DNA from: an uncultured Psychroserpens sp. | GTDB lineage: Bacteria; Bacteroidota; Bacteroidia; Flavobacteriales; Flavobacteriaceae | Length of the DNA stretch: 64,000 nucleotides | Direction of reading: 5' to 3' | NCBI RefSeq assembly: GCF_947503375.1 | Contig: NZ_CANNDQ010000004.1 | Span: 186,001-250,000 of the forward strand | Part shown: positions 53,107-61,947 of the stretch, piece by piece | Layout: each line of letters begins with the position of its first letter | Numbering within the stretch: the first letter of the stretch is position 1 | Notes under the pieces: model-generated | The model's input: only the letters and a program-made list of their open reading frames with translations | The model's database searches: none | Told to the model about the DNA's origin: nothing | Position numbers and translations under genes: made by a program

Positions 53107-54398
53107 TATAACCTTGCGTCTACACTTTGTTTTGGAAGTAATGATTTTACATCAAAAATAACACCTATATCTGATTTTAAACTTTGAATATCTAATTCTA
53201 AAAATTCATTATGTGAAACGGCTAGTACAATTGCATCGTAATCTGATTTTAATTGCGAAGTGTCATCTAATAAATCAAAATTGTATTCGTGCTTGACTTC
53301 TTCTGTTGAAGCCCAAGGATCAAACACATCTACATTTGTATTATACGTTTCAAACTCTCTTATAATATCTATAACTCTGGAGTTTCTAATATCTGGACAG
53401 TTTTCTTTAAATGTTATCCCTAAAACCAAAACATTGGAGTTTTTTATTCTAGCTCCTTTTTGAATCATCATCTTAACAGTTTCTTGAGCTACATAAGCTC
53501 CCATACTGTCATTCATCTTACGTCCTGCCAATATAATTTCTGGATTGTAACCTGACTCAATCGCTTTTTGAGCTAAATAGTATGGATCAACTCCTATGCA
53601 ATGACCTCCAACTAGTCCTGGGGTAAACTTAATAAAGTTCCATTTTGTTCCAGCAGCTTCAAGAACTGCTTTGGTATCAATATTTAACAATCTGAATATT
53701 TTAGATAGTTCATTCACAAAAGCTATATTAATATCACGTTGCGAGTTCTCTATTACCTTAGCTGCTTCAGCAACCTTGATAGATGGTGCACAATGCGTTC
53801 CTGCAGTTATAACACTCTTGTAAAGGTCATCAACAATTTTTGCAATCTCTGGGGTAGAACCTGAAGTTACTTTCAGAATTTTAGTAACTGTATGCTTTTT
53901 ATCTCCTGGATTAATCCGTTCGGGAGAGTATCCAGCATAAAAATCTTCATTAAACTTTAAACCAGAATGTTGTTCTAAAATCGGCACACAAATATCTTCT
54001 GTAACACCAGGATATACAGTAGATTCATAAATAACAATATCATTATGCTTTAATACCTTACCTACACTTTCACTAGCTTTTTCTAAAGGTGTAAACACGG
54101 GACGTTTTAATTCATCTGTTGGTGTAGGCACTGTAACAATGTAAATATTCGTAGCCTTTATATCTTCTAAATCATTTGTTATAAACAAACCCGTTTTCGA
54201 ATTTGAATCTGTGGTCAAAACAGATTCTAAATGCGCATCCTCTACTTCTAAAGTTTTATCTAAACCATTTTTAAGTTCAGTTATACGTTTTTCGTTGATA
54301 TCAAAACCAACTACAAAGTATTTTTTAGCAAACTCTACCGCAAGAGGCAATCCAACATAACCGAGACCAAGAATTGTTATTTTATGTGTTGTGCTCAT
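53106..54398 (-). CDS. UDP-N-acetylhexosamine dehydrogenase, WbpO/TviB type
   Basis: The NAD loop is ILGLGYVGLPLAVEF (9-23). Motifs of the TviB/WbpO group are GYSPERINPGDKKHT (156-170) and GLVGGHCIGVDPYY (261-274) with the catalytic C267. The C-terminal domain has GITFKENCPDIRNSRVIDII. Members oxidise UDP-GlcNAc or UDP-GalNAc to the uronic acid. It is one base from the epimerase gene and three bases from the small phosphoglycosyl transferase gene. Confidence 0.93.
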   Translation of the reverse strand: MSTTHKITILGLGYVGLPLAVEFAKKYFVVGFDINEKRITELKNGLDKTLEVEDAHLESVLTTDSNSKTGLFITNDLEDIKATNIYIVTVPTPTDELKRPVFTPLEKASESVGKVLKHNDIVIYESTVYPGVTEDICVPILEQHSGLKFNEDFYAGYSPERINPGDKKHTVTKILKVTSGSTPEIAKIVDDLYKSVITAGTHCAPSIKVAEAAKVIENSQRDINIAFVNELSKIFRLLNIDTKAVLEAAGTKWNFIKFTPGLVGGHCIGVDPYYLAQKAIESGYNPEIILAGRKMNDSMGAYVAQETVKMMIQKGARIKNSNVLVLGITFKENCPDIRNSRVIDIIREFETYNTNVDVFDPWASTEEVKHEYNFDLLDDTSQLKSDYDAIVLAVSHNEFLELDIQSLKSDIGVIFDVKSLLPKQSVDARL

Positions 54399-54401
54399 TA
54401 T

Positions 54402-54989
54402 TTATTTACTAATCGATTTTAAAATAAAGTCCAAATCTAAAGAAAAACTATAATTCTGAATGTATTTTTTATTGATTTCGACCTTATCAGGCCAAATAAT
54501 CGTTCTATTGTAATTTTCAGGGTCGTCTTGCTGTGATAAGATCATCTCTTCGTCTTTATATTTAATTGTTGCTGGACCTGTAATGCCAGGTTTGACTATT
54601 AAAATAAGTTTATCATCTCCAATAAGTTTATCAGCAAAACCTTGAATATCTGGTCGTGGACCAACAAAACTCATATTGCCAATTAAGACATTAAAAATTT
54701 GCGGTAGTTCATCTAATTTAAAACGTCTTAGAAATTTACCAAATGTCGTGGCACTTAGATCTAAATGCCCAAGAACATGTGTTTCTTTTTTTAAAGTTCT
54801 AATTTTATAGATATCGAATAGCCTACCATGTTGGCCAACTCGCTTTTGTAAAAACAATCCATATTGCCTAGTATCTATTGTGGCGATAATAACCAAAATC
54901 AGTATCGGTATAATCAAAAAAGGCAAGAGCAACATGGCTAATATAACATCAAAAACCCGTTTTAGTATAAGTTGGTTTTTTGTTATCAC
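54402..54989 (-). CDS. Small phosphoglycosyl transferase (initiating sugar transferase)
   Basis: The 195-residue protein is only the catalytic module: LKRVFDVILAMLLLPFLIIP as the reentrant membrane helix, KIRTLKKETHVLG, the catalytic FKLDELPQIFNVLIGNMSFVGPRPD. This monotopic form (like PglC/WbaP core) starts a glycan on undecaprenyl phosphate. The C-terminus is polar, with FSLDLDFILKSISK. It sits between wzc and wbpO. It is the second such enzyme in the cluster, with the WcaJ-like one at the opposite end (18008). Confidence 0.94.
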   Translation of the reverse strand: MITKNQLILKRVFDVILAMLLLPFLIIPILILVIIATIDTRQYGLFLQKRVGQHGRLFDIYKIRTLKKETHVLGHLDLSATTFGKFLRRFKLDELPQIFNVLIGNMSFVGPRPDIQGFADKLIGDDKLILIVKPGITGPATIKYKDEEMILSQQDDPENYNRTIIWPDKVEINKKYIQNYSFSLDLDFILKSISK

Positions 54990-54990
54990 T

Positions 54991-57465
54991 TTAGAGGCGC
55001 TTTAGAAAACGCTTTATGCGTTTCCAAATAGAATTATTTTCTTTTTCGTGATAAGCATTTCCATAAACACCATAGCCATAACCATAGCCATAACCGTAAC
55101 CATAACCGTAATTATGATTGGTTTTATGTTTATAGAAATTGAGTACGAAACTAATATTTTTAACCTCTCCCGTTCTGTACTTTGCATTTATAAGTGCTAA
55201 CATCCCTTTTTTAGTATAATCGAGACGTACCATAAATATAGTTGCATCAGCATATTGTGTTAACTCTAATGCATCTGTCACCAAGCCTAAAGGCGGTGTA
55301 TCTAATACAATCATATCATAAGTTGAACGAAGATAGTCCATTAATGTCTTCATGTTATTAGACATCAATAATTCTGAAGGATTAGGAGGTACAGGTCCAG
55401 ATGATACGATATCGAGATTTTCAATATGTGATTTGAACGTTACACTTTGAATATCAGTTTCTCCAATTAAATAATTAACAACGCCTTGATCGTTGGTGGT
55501 ATTAAAATCACCGAAAATCTTAGGTTTCCGCAAATCTAAGCCTAACAATATCGTCTTCTTACCTGAAAGCGCATATACGGTTGCTATGTTTATTGAACTG
55601 AATGTTTTTCCTTCACCACTTACCGATGATGTGATCATGAGTGTACGGCCTTTGCCATCCTCCTTTTTTTGCTTTTTGTAGATGAACTGAAGACTTGACC
55701 TAATTGATCTAAAAGATTCGGCTACTGCTGACTTAGGCTTTTCATATACTACTAAGTTGTTTTTATAATTGTATTTACCTACCACACCTAGTATTGGTAT
55801 TTTTGAAAGGTTCTCTACTTCGTCTGATCCATGTATAGTAGTGTCTAATAAAAATATAACAAAGATTAGTAGCATTGGAATGAAGAAGCCCATCATCAAA
55901 CCCATCATATAATTCAACACTTTATTGGGTCCTATCGGTGCATCACCTATGTCTTTAGCTTCATCTATAACAGTTATATCAGAAACGTTTGCGGCTTTAA
56001 CAATAGCAGCTTCACTTCGTTTGGCCAAATAGATATCGTATGCCTCTTGGCTAATATCCATTTTTCTTTGAATTTTAAGATATTTTTGTTGATCCTCAGG
56101 CAAGTCGCCTAGTTTAGCTTCTAAAATTGCAATATTTCTATTAACCTCATATAATTGTTGATTGATAGTTGCTTTGGTGGCATCAATGGTCTTAAGTAAG
56201 ACATTCTTTTCAGCATCAATACGTCTATCGAGATCTTTAAACGCAATTGAACCTTCTTTTTGTGTGTACTCTAAACTTTGTCGCTCAACAGCTAATCCAA
56301 TTATTTTTTTGACACTAGAAATAATATTATTCTCTGTAATACCAACAGATGTTGGTGCAGCAATTTTTTGATAGTCTTCAACGTTGTTCAAATAACTTTC
56401 AAGAGAGTTTAAATAATTAAGTTTAGAATTCTCTGCATCTTTTATCAAATCAAAATTTCTCAGCTTACTTGAGAGCTCAGTCATTTCTTGATTCACATTG
56501 AATACTTTATTTTCTTTACGAAATTTATTCATTTCGTCAGTTATATCTTTTAACTCATTATTTACTTGATACAAACTGCTATCAATAAACTTAATTGTAT
56601 TGGTAGCGTAGAGATTTTTTCGCTCAAGCTCTGTCCTACTCAAAATTGCAGCAGTAGCGTTCAAATAGTCTGTGATTTTGGCTTTGTTGGTTCCTGATAA
56701 TATCAGTCTTAAAACAGAAGAAGACGCTGTAGCACTTGGCTTAATTTGTATGGTTTTTTGATAACTTCTTACTACATGATCAAAATTCTTAAACTGTAAA
56801 AAGAATTCTTGATTAGGTGTTACCAATTTTTTCCCTCTTAGCTTAATCACACCATTGAGAAAGGGAAGGTTAATTGTCTCACCAAATCGGTATTTTTTCT
56901 TAAATTCTCCCGCAGGCATTTTTACAAAATACTCTTCTTTATCGATATAGCGCTGTACTTTTCCTCTGTTACCAAAAGTGCCAAAAATTTCATATTCACT
57001 ATTATTCAACATTCTTATGCCAATGAGTGTACCCAATAATTGTCCTTTACTCTTATTGATCTCAAACTCAAAAGGTGCCTGTTTGTAGATATCTATTTTA
57101 TTATATTTCCCCTCGGTCAAATAGTTTAAGTAAAAATCTAACGAGTCTACAACTTTCTCATTATGAGTCCTTGTTTTAACGGTCGTCATTATTTTTCCTA
57201 CTTTTCCAGATACGCCTCCCCAATTAAAGGAGATACTTGTGTTAGCAGTAAAAAAAGGGTTTTGATCATTCTCAACAGATATAAGTGACTCTAACCTATA
57301 TACACTAGTCTTTCTTACATTGATATAATAAGCAATCAACAAAGCCATTCCAACACATACGAAAACAAATTTCCAAAGATTAAGTGCTTTGAATATGTAG
57401 CCTTTAAAGTCAAAGGTGACTTTACCAGATTCTACAATGTCTTCATATTCTTCGTCGTGAGCCAT
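54991..57465 (-). CDS. wzc: Polysaccharide co-polymerase and BY-kinase, Wzc type
   Basis: The 824-residue inner-membrane protein has a Wzz domain between TM1 (about 34-50) and TM2 (about 535-555), with a long coiled-coil periplasmic section. The cytoplasmic BY-kinase domain has Walker A SGEGKT (616-621), Walker A' KTILLGLDLRKP and Walker B IVLDTPP near 720. The C-terminus is a tail of seven consecutive Tyr-Gly pairs (786-799) and three more Tyr, then a basic amphipathic end (KRIKRFLKRL). The Tyr cluster is the autophosphorylation site type of Wzc. It follows wza after one base. Confidence 0.96.
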   Translation of the reverse strand: MAHDEEYEDIVESGKVTFDFKGYIFKALNLWKFVFVCVGMALLIAYYINVRKTSVYRLESLISVENDQNPFFTANTSISFNWGGVSGKVGKIMTTVKTRTHNEKVVDSLDFYLNYLTEGKYNKIDIYKQAPFEFEINKSKGQLLGTLIGIRMLNNSEYEIFGTFGNRGKVQRYIDKEEYFVKMPAGEFKKKYRFGETINLPFLNGVIKLRGKKLVTPNQEFFLQFKNFDHVVRSYQKTIQIKPSATASSSVLRLILSGTNKAKITDYLNATAAILSRTELERKNLYATNTIKFIDSSLYQVNNELKDITDEMNKFRKENKVFNVNQEMTELSSKLRNFDLIKDAENSKLNYLNSLESYLNNVEDYQKIAAPTSVGITENNIISSVKKIIGLAVERQSLEYTQKEGSIAFKDLDRRIDAEKNVLLKTIDATKATINQQLYEVNRNIAILEAKLGDLPEDQQKYLKIQRKMDISQEAYDIYLAKRSEAAIVKAANVSDITVIDEAKDIGDAPIGPNKVLNYMMGLMMGFFIPMLLIFVIFLLDTTIHGSDEVENLSKIPILGVVGKYNYKNNLVVYEKPKSAVAESFRSIRSSLQFIYKKQKKEDGKGRTLMITSSVSGEGKTFSSINIATVYALSGKKTILLGLDLRKPKIFGDFNTTNDQGVVNYLIGETDIQSVTFKSHIENLDIVSSGPVPPNPSELLMSNNMKTLMDYLRSTYDMIVLDTPPLGLVTDALELTQYADATIFMVRLDYTKKGMLALINAKYRTGEVKNISFVLNFYKHKTNHNYGYGYGYGYGYGYGVYGNAYHEKENNSIWKRIKRFLKRL
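55070..55111. repeat. Hexanucleotide tandem repeat coding for the Tyr-Gly tail of Wzc
   Basis: Seven 6-base units (CCATAG, CCATAA and CCGTAA variants on the plus strand) run in tandem inside wzc. Because the unit is a multiple of three, changes in copy number would lengthen or shorten the Tyr-Gly tail without a frameshift. Confidence 0.9.
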
Positions 57466-57466
57466 A

Positions 57467-58258
57467 CTATCTATTAATTAATAAAACTGTTGTAGTAATG
57501 ATTCCTAAAACAGAAACAATGGTTTGTAAAGTCTCTCTTCCTGTAGTTCCAACTCCCCAAGTTTTTTGTTTTACTGGTTTAACGTATATGATATCATTAG
57601 GCTGAATGTAGTAATATGGAGAGTTCATTACATTTCTATCTGTTAAATCTAATGTATGAATTTGTTGCCCTTGAGGATATTGTCGTATAATTTGCACCTC
57701 ACGTTTATTGCCTGTTAATGGAATATCTCCTGCATTTGCTACTGCTTCAAAAATATTCACGCGATCTTTGAAAATAATACGTGTTCCTGGGTTATTCACT
57801 TCTCCACTAGCGGTATAGCTCAATCCAGCTAATTTTACCGTAACGAATATATTGGCAGCTTCCTTAAATTGTTCTTCCAGCAATTTAGCTTCAATCATTT
57901 GTTCAATCTCTTCGGTGGTGTATCCTAAAACATTGACCTTACCTAAAGTTGGTATTCTAATATTTCCATGTACATCAACTGTAAATCCGTCAAAATAGGC
58001 ACGCTCTGCACTATCTGCATTAAGGTTCTCTTCTCCTGCAGGATTCAAAATAGAAACTGTTTCTTGATCTAAGGCTTTAACTCTAACATTCAATATGTCA
58101 TTTATCTGAACACGATATGGCTTTTGCTGCTCAATCATCACTTGTGTAGAATCTGTAGCAGCCTCTTTGTTTTGAAGATAAACAATATCCTTGTGAGGAA
58201 TGCATGAGGTTGAAAACACACATAACATCAATCCCAATAGCAGTAACATTCTATTCAT
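57467..58258 (-). CDS. wza: Polysaccharide export lipoprotein, Wza type
   Basis: The 263-residue lipoprotein has a signal peptide with lipobox FSTSC (Cys19), then HKDIVYLQNKEAA and YRVQINDILNVRV, typical for Bacteroidota Wza. A poly-export domain and SLBB-like repeats (YTASGEVNNPGTRIIFKDRVNIFEAV) follow. A hydrophobic C-terminal helix (LQTIVSVLGIITTTVLLI) would form the outer-membrane pore. I chose ATG 58258 (MNRMLLLLG); the longer frame from 58309 overlaps the promoter and lacks a signal sequence. It is the first gene of the cluster. Confidence 0.95.
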   Translation of the reverse strand: MNRMLLLLGLMLCVFSTSCIPHKDIVYLQNKEAATDSTQVMIEQQKPYRVQINDILNVRVKALDQETVSILNPAGEENLNADSAERAYFDGFTVDVHGNIRIPTLGKVNVLGYTTEEIEQMIEAKLLEEQFKEAANIFVTVKLAGLSYTASGEVNNPGTRIIFKDRVNIFEAVANAGDIPLTGNKREVQIIRQYPQGQQIHTLDLTDRNVMNSPYYYIQPNDIIYVKPVKQKTWGVGTTGRETLQTIVSVLGIITTTVLLINR

Positions 58259-58280
58259 ACCAAAGTTGCTTGTTGCTCCA

Positions 58281-58309
58281 CAAATATAGGTTATCACTAT
58301 TAATATCAA
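58281..58309 (-). promoter_or_regulatory. Main promoter of the polysaccharide operon (TTG-N18-TATATTTG)
   Basis: On the minus strand TTG (58307-58309) and TATATTTG (58281-58288, a perfect TAnnTTTG) are separated by 18 bases, and the -7 box lies 22 bases before the wza start. This is the best promoter upstream of the cluster and supports the later wza start. Confidence 0.6.
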
Positions 58310-58361
58310 AACTATTCTCTGTTTTTTTGAGTAATATCACTTTCTTTGTAAAAAAATTGAT

Positions 58362-60230
58362 TTGAACTACCTTACTGTTGAAAATATTTCTAAATCTTAT
58401 GGAGAAGTTGAACTTTTCTCAGACCTCTCTTTTAGTATTCATAAGGATGATAAAATTGCTTTCGTAGCAAAAAACGGAAGTGGAAAAACATCTATACTTA
58501 ACATTTTATCTGGAGCAGACACTCCAGATTCTGGTCAAGTGATTATGAGGAATGGATTACGCATCTCATTTTTATCACAATCTCCAAATTTTGACAGGTA
58601 TCAAACGATTAGTGATGCCATTTTTAATTCTGAATCACCTCAATTAAAAATTATTGAAGCTTATGAAAAGGCACTTCAAAATCCTGAAAACACTGAAACT
58701 TATCAGAAGGCCTTTGAGCAAATGGACATTCATAATGCGTGGGAATTTGAACTTCAGTTCAAACAAATTCTATCTCAACTAAAATTAGACGACCTTAATC
58801 AAGAGATCAGTAGCATGTCTGGCGGACAGGTGAAGCGTCTAGCTTTAGCACAAGCACTTATTAGTAATCCAGATGTATTAGTTCTTGATGAACCAACAAA
58901 CCATTTAGATTTAGAAATGATTGAATGGTTAGAGCATTACTTCACTAAGGCGCAATTTACCTTATTCATGGTAACTCACGATCGCTATTTTTTAGAACGT
59001 GTTTGTAATGAAATTATCGAACTAGACCACGGAAAACTTTACACCTATAAAGGCAATTATTCTTATTATTTAGAGCAGAAAGAGGCAAGAATTCAGCTCG
59101 AACAGGTAGAAACAGGAAAAGCAAAACAACTCTTTAAAAAAGAGCTCGAGTGGATGCGTCGTCAACCAAAAGCTAGAACAACAAAATCAAAATCACGAAT
59201 TGACGATTTTTCAGATATAAAAAAACGTGCACACCAGCGTAGGAAAGACCATAAAATTCAACTTGAAATCAACATGGAACGCTTAGGCAGTAAGATCGTT
59301 GAGTTCCATAAAGTATCTAAATCATTCAAAGACAAAATTATTTTAGATAAATTCGAATATGTGTTTAAACGTGGTGAACGTATTGGTATTATAGGAAAAA
59401 ATGGTACAGGTAAATCTACATTTTTGAATATGCTCACTAATACTGTACAGCCAGATTCTGGTAAAATCATCGTTGGTGACACTGTAAAATTTGGCTATTA
59501 TACACAAGGTGGTATAGAGGTAAAGCCTGATCAAAAAGTAATTGATGTGATCAAAGATTTTGGTGAATTCATTCCGCTAACTAAAGGCAGACAAATTAGT
59601 GCTAAACAATTGCTAGAACGTTTTTTGTTTGACGGAAAAAAACAACACGACTTTGTAGAGAAATTAAGTGGTGGTGAACAAAAGCGATTATACCTTTGTA
59701 CTGTTTTAATTCAAAACCCCAATTTTTTAATTTTAGATGAGCCAACTAATGATCTAGATATTGTTACACTAAATATCCTTGAAGATTTTCTACTTGATTT
59801 TCCTGGCTGTCTTATAGTCGTTTCCCATGATCGTTATTTTATGGATAAAATTGTTGATCATCTTTTCGTTTTCAAAGGTGAAGGTAAAGTACAAGATTTT
59901 CCAGGTAACTATTCAGACTATCGTCAATATGAATTATCAGTGTCTTCAGAACCAAAATCTGAAAAAATAGAGTCTTCAACTTCGAATAATAATGAAGCTA
60001 AAAACAAGGCTCAAAAACTATCTTATAACGAACAAAAGGAATATAAAAACCTAGAGAGTAAAATACGCTCACTTGAACTTGACAAAAAAGGTATCGAAGA
60101 ACAATTCAACGATGTGTCATTATCGCAGGATAAAATAAATGAACTATCTGAGCAACTTCAATTAATCATCGATGCTATTGAAAAAAAAGAGCGTCGTTGG
60201 TTTGAATTAGCCGAAAAGTTTGAGTCTTAA
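58362..60230 (+). CDS. ABC-F family ATPase (Uup type)
   Basis: Two ABC domains in one 622-residue chain: Walker A KNGSGKTS near residue 41 and GKNGTGKST near 350, each followed by LSGG-type signatures (SSMSGGQVKRLALAQAL and LSGGEQKRLYLCTVL) and LDEPTNHLDL/LDEPTNDLDI. There are no membrane helices. The C-terminal coiled coil (from about residue 570, NEQKEYKNLESKIRSLELDKK) is of the Uup kind. ABC-F proteins act on ribosomes or, for Uup, on branched DNA. The start is a TTG codon (MNYLTVENISKSYGE). Confidence 0.93.
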   Translation: MNYLTVENISKSYGEVELFSDLSFSIHKDDKIAFVAKNGSGKTSILNILSGADTPDSGQVIMRNGLRISFLSQSPNFDRYQTISDAIFNSESPQLKIIEAYEKALQNPENTETYQKAFEQMDIHNAWEFELQFKQILSQLKLDDLNQEISSMSGGQVKRLALAQALISNPDVLVLDEPTNHLDLEMIEWLEHYFTKAQFTLFMVTHDRYFLERVCNEIIELDHGKLYTYKGNYSYYLEQKEARIQLEQVETGKAKQLFKKELEWMRRQPKARTTKSKSRIDDFSDIKKRAHQRRKDHKIQLEINMERLGSKIVEFHKVSKSFKDKIILDKFEYVFKRGERIGIIGKNGTGKSTFLNMLTNTVQPDSGKIIVGDTVKFGYYTQGGIEVKPDQKVIDVIKDFGEFIPLTKGRQISAKQLLERFLFDGKKQHDFVEKLSGGEQKRLYLCTVLIQNPNFLILDEPTNDLDIVTLNILEDFLLDFPGCLIVVSHDRYFMDKIVDHLFVFKGEGKVQDFPGNYSDYRQYELSVSSEPKSEKIESSTSNNNEAKNKAQKLSYNEQKEYKNLESKIRSLELDKKGIEEQFNDVSLSQDKINELSEQLQLIIDAIEKKERRWFELAEKFES

Positions 60231-60233
60231 CTA

Positions 60234-61004
60234 ATGTTTCAAATTATTCAATACATAACATTTTTAATTCGTTCTACTAATCAACATGGTGTTCATTCTC
60301 CTTTTATTTATGATTTGGTAACCAAATGCTTCTACGATAAATCATTTTTTAAGGATTATGTAAAATTGTCGCAGTACAGGAACTCACTTTTAAATAATCG
60401 TGAAATTGTTGAAATTAAAGATCTAGGCTCTGGATCACGAATTTTTAAAACCAGTACTAGATCAATTTCAAAAATTGCTAAAGCTTCAGGAACACCCTTA
60501 CAAAGAGCGAAGCTTATATATAGGATTGTAAACTATTTTAAACCCAAGCACACCTTAGAACTTGGCACCTCTTTAGGTATTGCAACACATGCCATGGCAC
60601 TGGGAAATCAAGAGAATTCTATTACTTCTATTGAAGGCTGTCAAAATATTTCAGCAATAGCAAAACAACAATTAATTCAACAAAACATCAAAAATGTAAT
60701 ATTAGAAGTAGGTGAATTTGAAAGTCAATTGCAAACACTAGAAGGTCAACAATATGATTTGATATTCTTTGATGGAAACCATACCAATAAAGCAACCCTT
60801 AATTATTTCAACACACTCGTTAGTAATACTCACAATGACTCTGTTTTTATATTTGACGACATTCATTGGTCTAAAGGTATGTTAGAAGCTTGGGAAACGA
60901 TTAAATCACATCCTAAAGTTACAGTAACCATTGACACCTTTTTTTGGGGATTTGTTTTCTTTAGAAAAGAACAAGTAAAGGAAAATTTTATAATTCGATT
61001 GTAA
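60234..61004 (+). CDS. O-methyltransferase-like SAM-dependent protein
   Basis: The 256-residue protein has HTLELGTSLGIATHAMAL (motif I, about residue 104-121), ITSIEGCQNI, DLIFFDGNHTNKATLNYF and SVFIFDDIHWSKGM, the class I O-methyltransferase order with Asp residues for a metal. An N-terminal 95-residue region (QHGVHSPFIYDLV) precedes it. It starts three bases after the ABC-F stop, so the two are likely co-transcribed. The substrate is unknown. Confidence 0.85.
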   Translation: MFQIIQYITFLIRSTNQHGVHSPFIYDLVTKCFYDKSFFKDYVKLSQYRNSLLNNREIVEIKDLGSGSRIFKTSTRSISKIAKASGTPLQRAKLIYRIVNYFKPKHTLELGTSLGIATHAMALGNQENSITSIEGCQNISAIAKQQLIQQNIKNVILEVGEFESQLQTLEGQQYDLIFFDGNHTNKATLNYFNTLVSNTHNDSVFIFDDIHWSKGMLEAWETIKSHPKVTVTIDTFFWGFVFFRKEQVKENFIIRL

Positions 61005-61069
61005 CAAGAGTAATTAATTAACGTCTTATTCTTTATATTGCAATGCACCAATAAATCATCTGTCCTGTA

Positions 61070-61753
61070 ATGAGTAACGTTATTGAAATTAGAAATATCA
61101 TTCGAGATTTTAAACTCGGTCAAGAGACTGTTCATGTATTAAAAGGTATAGATTTAGATATCGAACTCGGTGACTATGTTGCTATTATGGGACCTTCTGG
61201 TTCTGGCAAATCTACACTAATGAACTTGCTAGGTTGTTTAGATACACCAACAGCAGGAAGTTATGTCCTTAATGGCAAAGATGTAAGTCAAATGAGCGAT
61301 GATGAATTGGCAGATATTAGAAATACCGAAATAGGTTTTGTTTTTCAAACATTTAATCTTTTACCAAGAACTACAGCATTAGATAATGTCGCTTTACCTA
61401 TGGTATATGCTGGAATGTCAAAATCAGATCGTATTAAACGCGCTGAAGAAGTTCTAACTGATGTTGGTCTTGCAGACCGAATGGACCATAAACCCAATCA
61501 GCTATCAGGAGGCCAACGTCAACGTGTAGCTGTAGGTCGAGCTTTAGTTAACAAACCTTCAATTATTCTGGCTGATGAACCTACAGGAAATCTAGATTCA
61601 AAAACAGGATTTGAAATCATGAATCTCTTTGATGAAATTCATCAGGCAGGAAATACCGTTATCATGGTAACTCACGAAGAAGATATTGCTGCGCACGCAA
61701 AGCGCATCATTCGTTTGAGAGATGGCTTAATTGAAAGTGATACCAGACAGTAA
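61070..61753 (+). CDS. ABC transporter ATPase, LolD/MacB type
   Basis: The 227-residue protein has Walker [13 protein letters not shown] (about 41-52), [27 protein letters not shown] and MVTHEEDIA, the MacB/LolD subgroup. The permease partner is not next to it, so the substrate (lipoprotein or other) is not certain. It is followed without any gap by a 42-residue membrane protein. Confidence 0.93.
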   Translation: MSNVIEIRNIIRDFKLGQETVHVLKGIDLDIELGDYVAIMGPSGSGKSTLMNLLGCLDTPTAGSYVLNGKDVSQMSDDELADIRNTEIGFVFQTFNLLPRTTALDNVALPMVYAGMSKSDRIKRAEEVLTDVGLADRMDHKPNQLSGGQRQRVAVGRALVNKPSIILADEPTGNLDSKTGFEIMNLFDEIHQAGNTVIMVTHEEDIAAHAKRIIRLRDGLIESDTRQ

Positions 61754-61882
61754 ATGCTTTGGACCGTTTTAATATTAGCTTGCGTATTTCTCTTTATGAA
61801 AATTTCATTTAAAAATAATAAACGCTTCAGAGAACGCCGCAATAAGGATTCGATGTTCAATAAAAGACGTTTCAAAAAGTAG
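61754..61882 (+). CDS. Small basic membrane protein, 42 aa
   Basis: MLWTVLILACVFLFMKISF is one hydrophobic helix, followed by a strongly basic tail with NKRFRERRNKD and NKRRFKK. The ATG follows the LolD-type stop directly, with no spacer. It is shorter than automated gene callers often report. Function is unknown; co-translation suggests it serves the ABC ATPase or the membrane. Confidence 0.6.
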   Translation: MLWTVLILACVFLFMKISFKNNKRFRERRNKDSMFNKRRFKK

Positions 61883-61947
61883 ACTGAGCCTGTAATAATT
61901 TCTAGAAAACGTTTAACTTTTAGCATTCTAAGCTTTATCTTGCATGT

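Noticed and set aside
55070..55111. Short tandem repeats considered as a CRISPR array
   Set aside because: The units are six bases without spacers and lie in the coding frame of wzc.
18008..58258. Mobile-element or phage origin for the polysaccharide cluster
   Set aside because: No transposase, integrase, terminal repeat or tRNA target was found at either end; base composition looks like the flanks by eye.
58259..58309. Longer Wza reading frame from 58309
   Set aside because: It begins within the best promoter of the cluster and would place the lipobox internally; the start at 58258 gives a proper lipoprotein signal.
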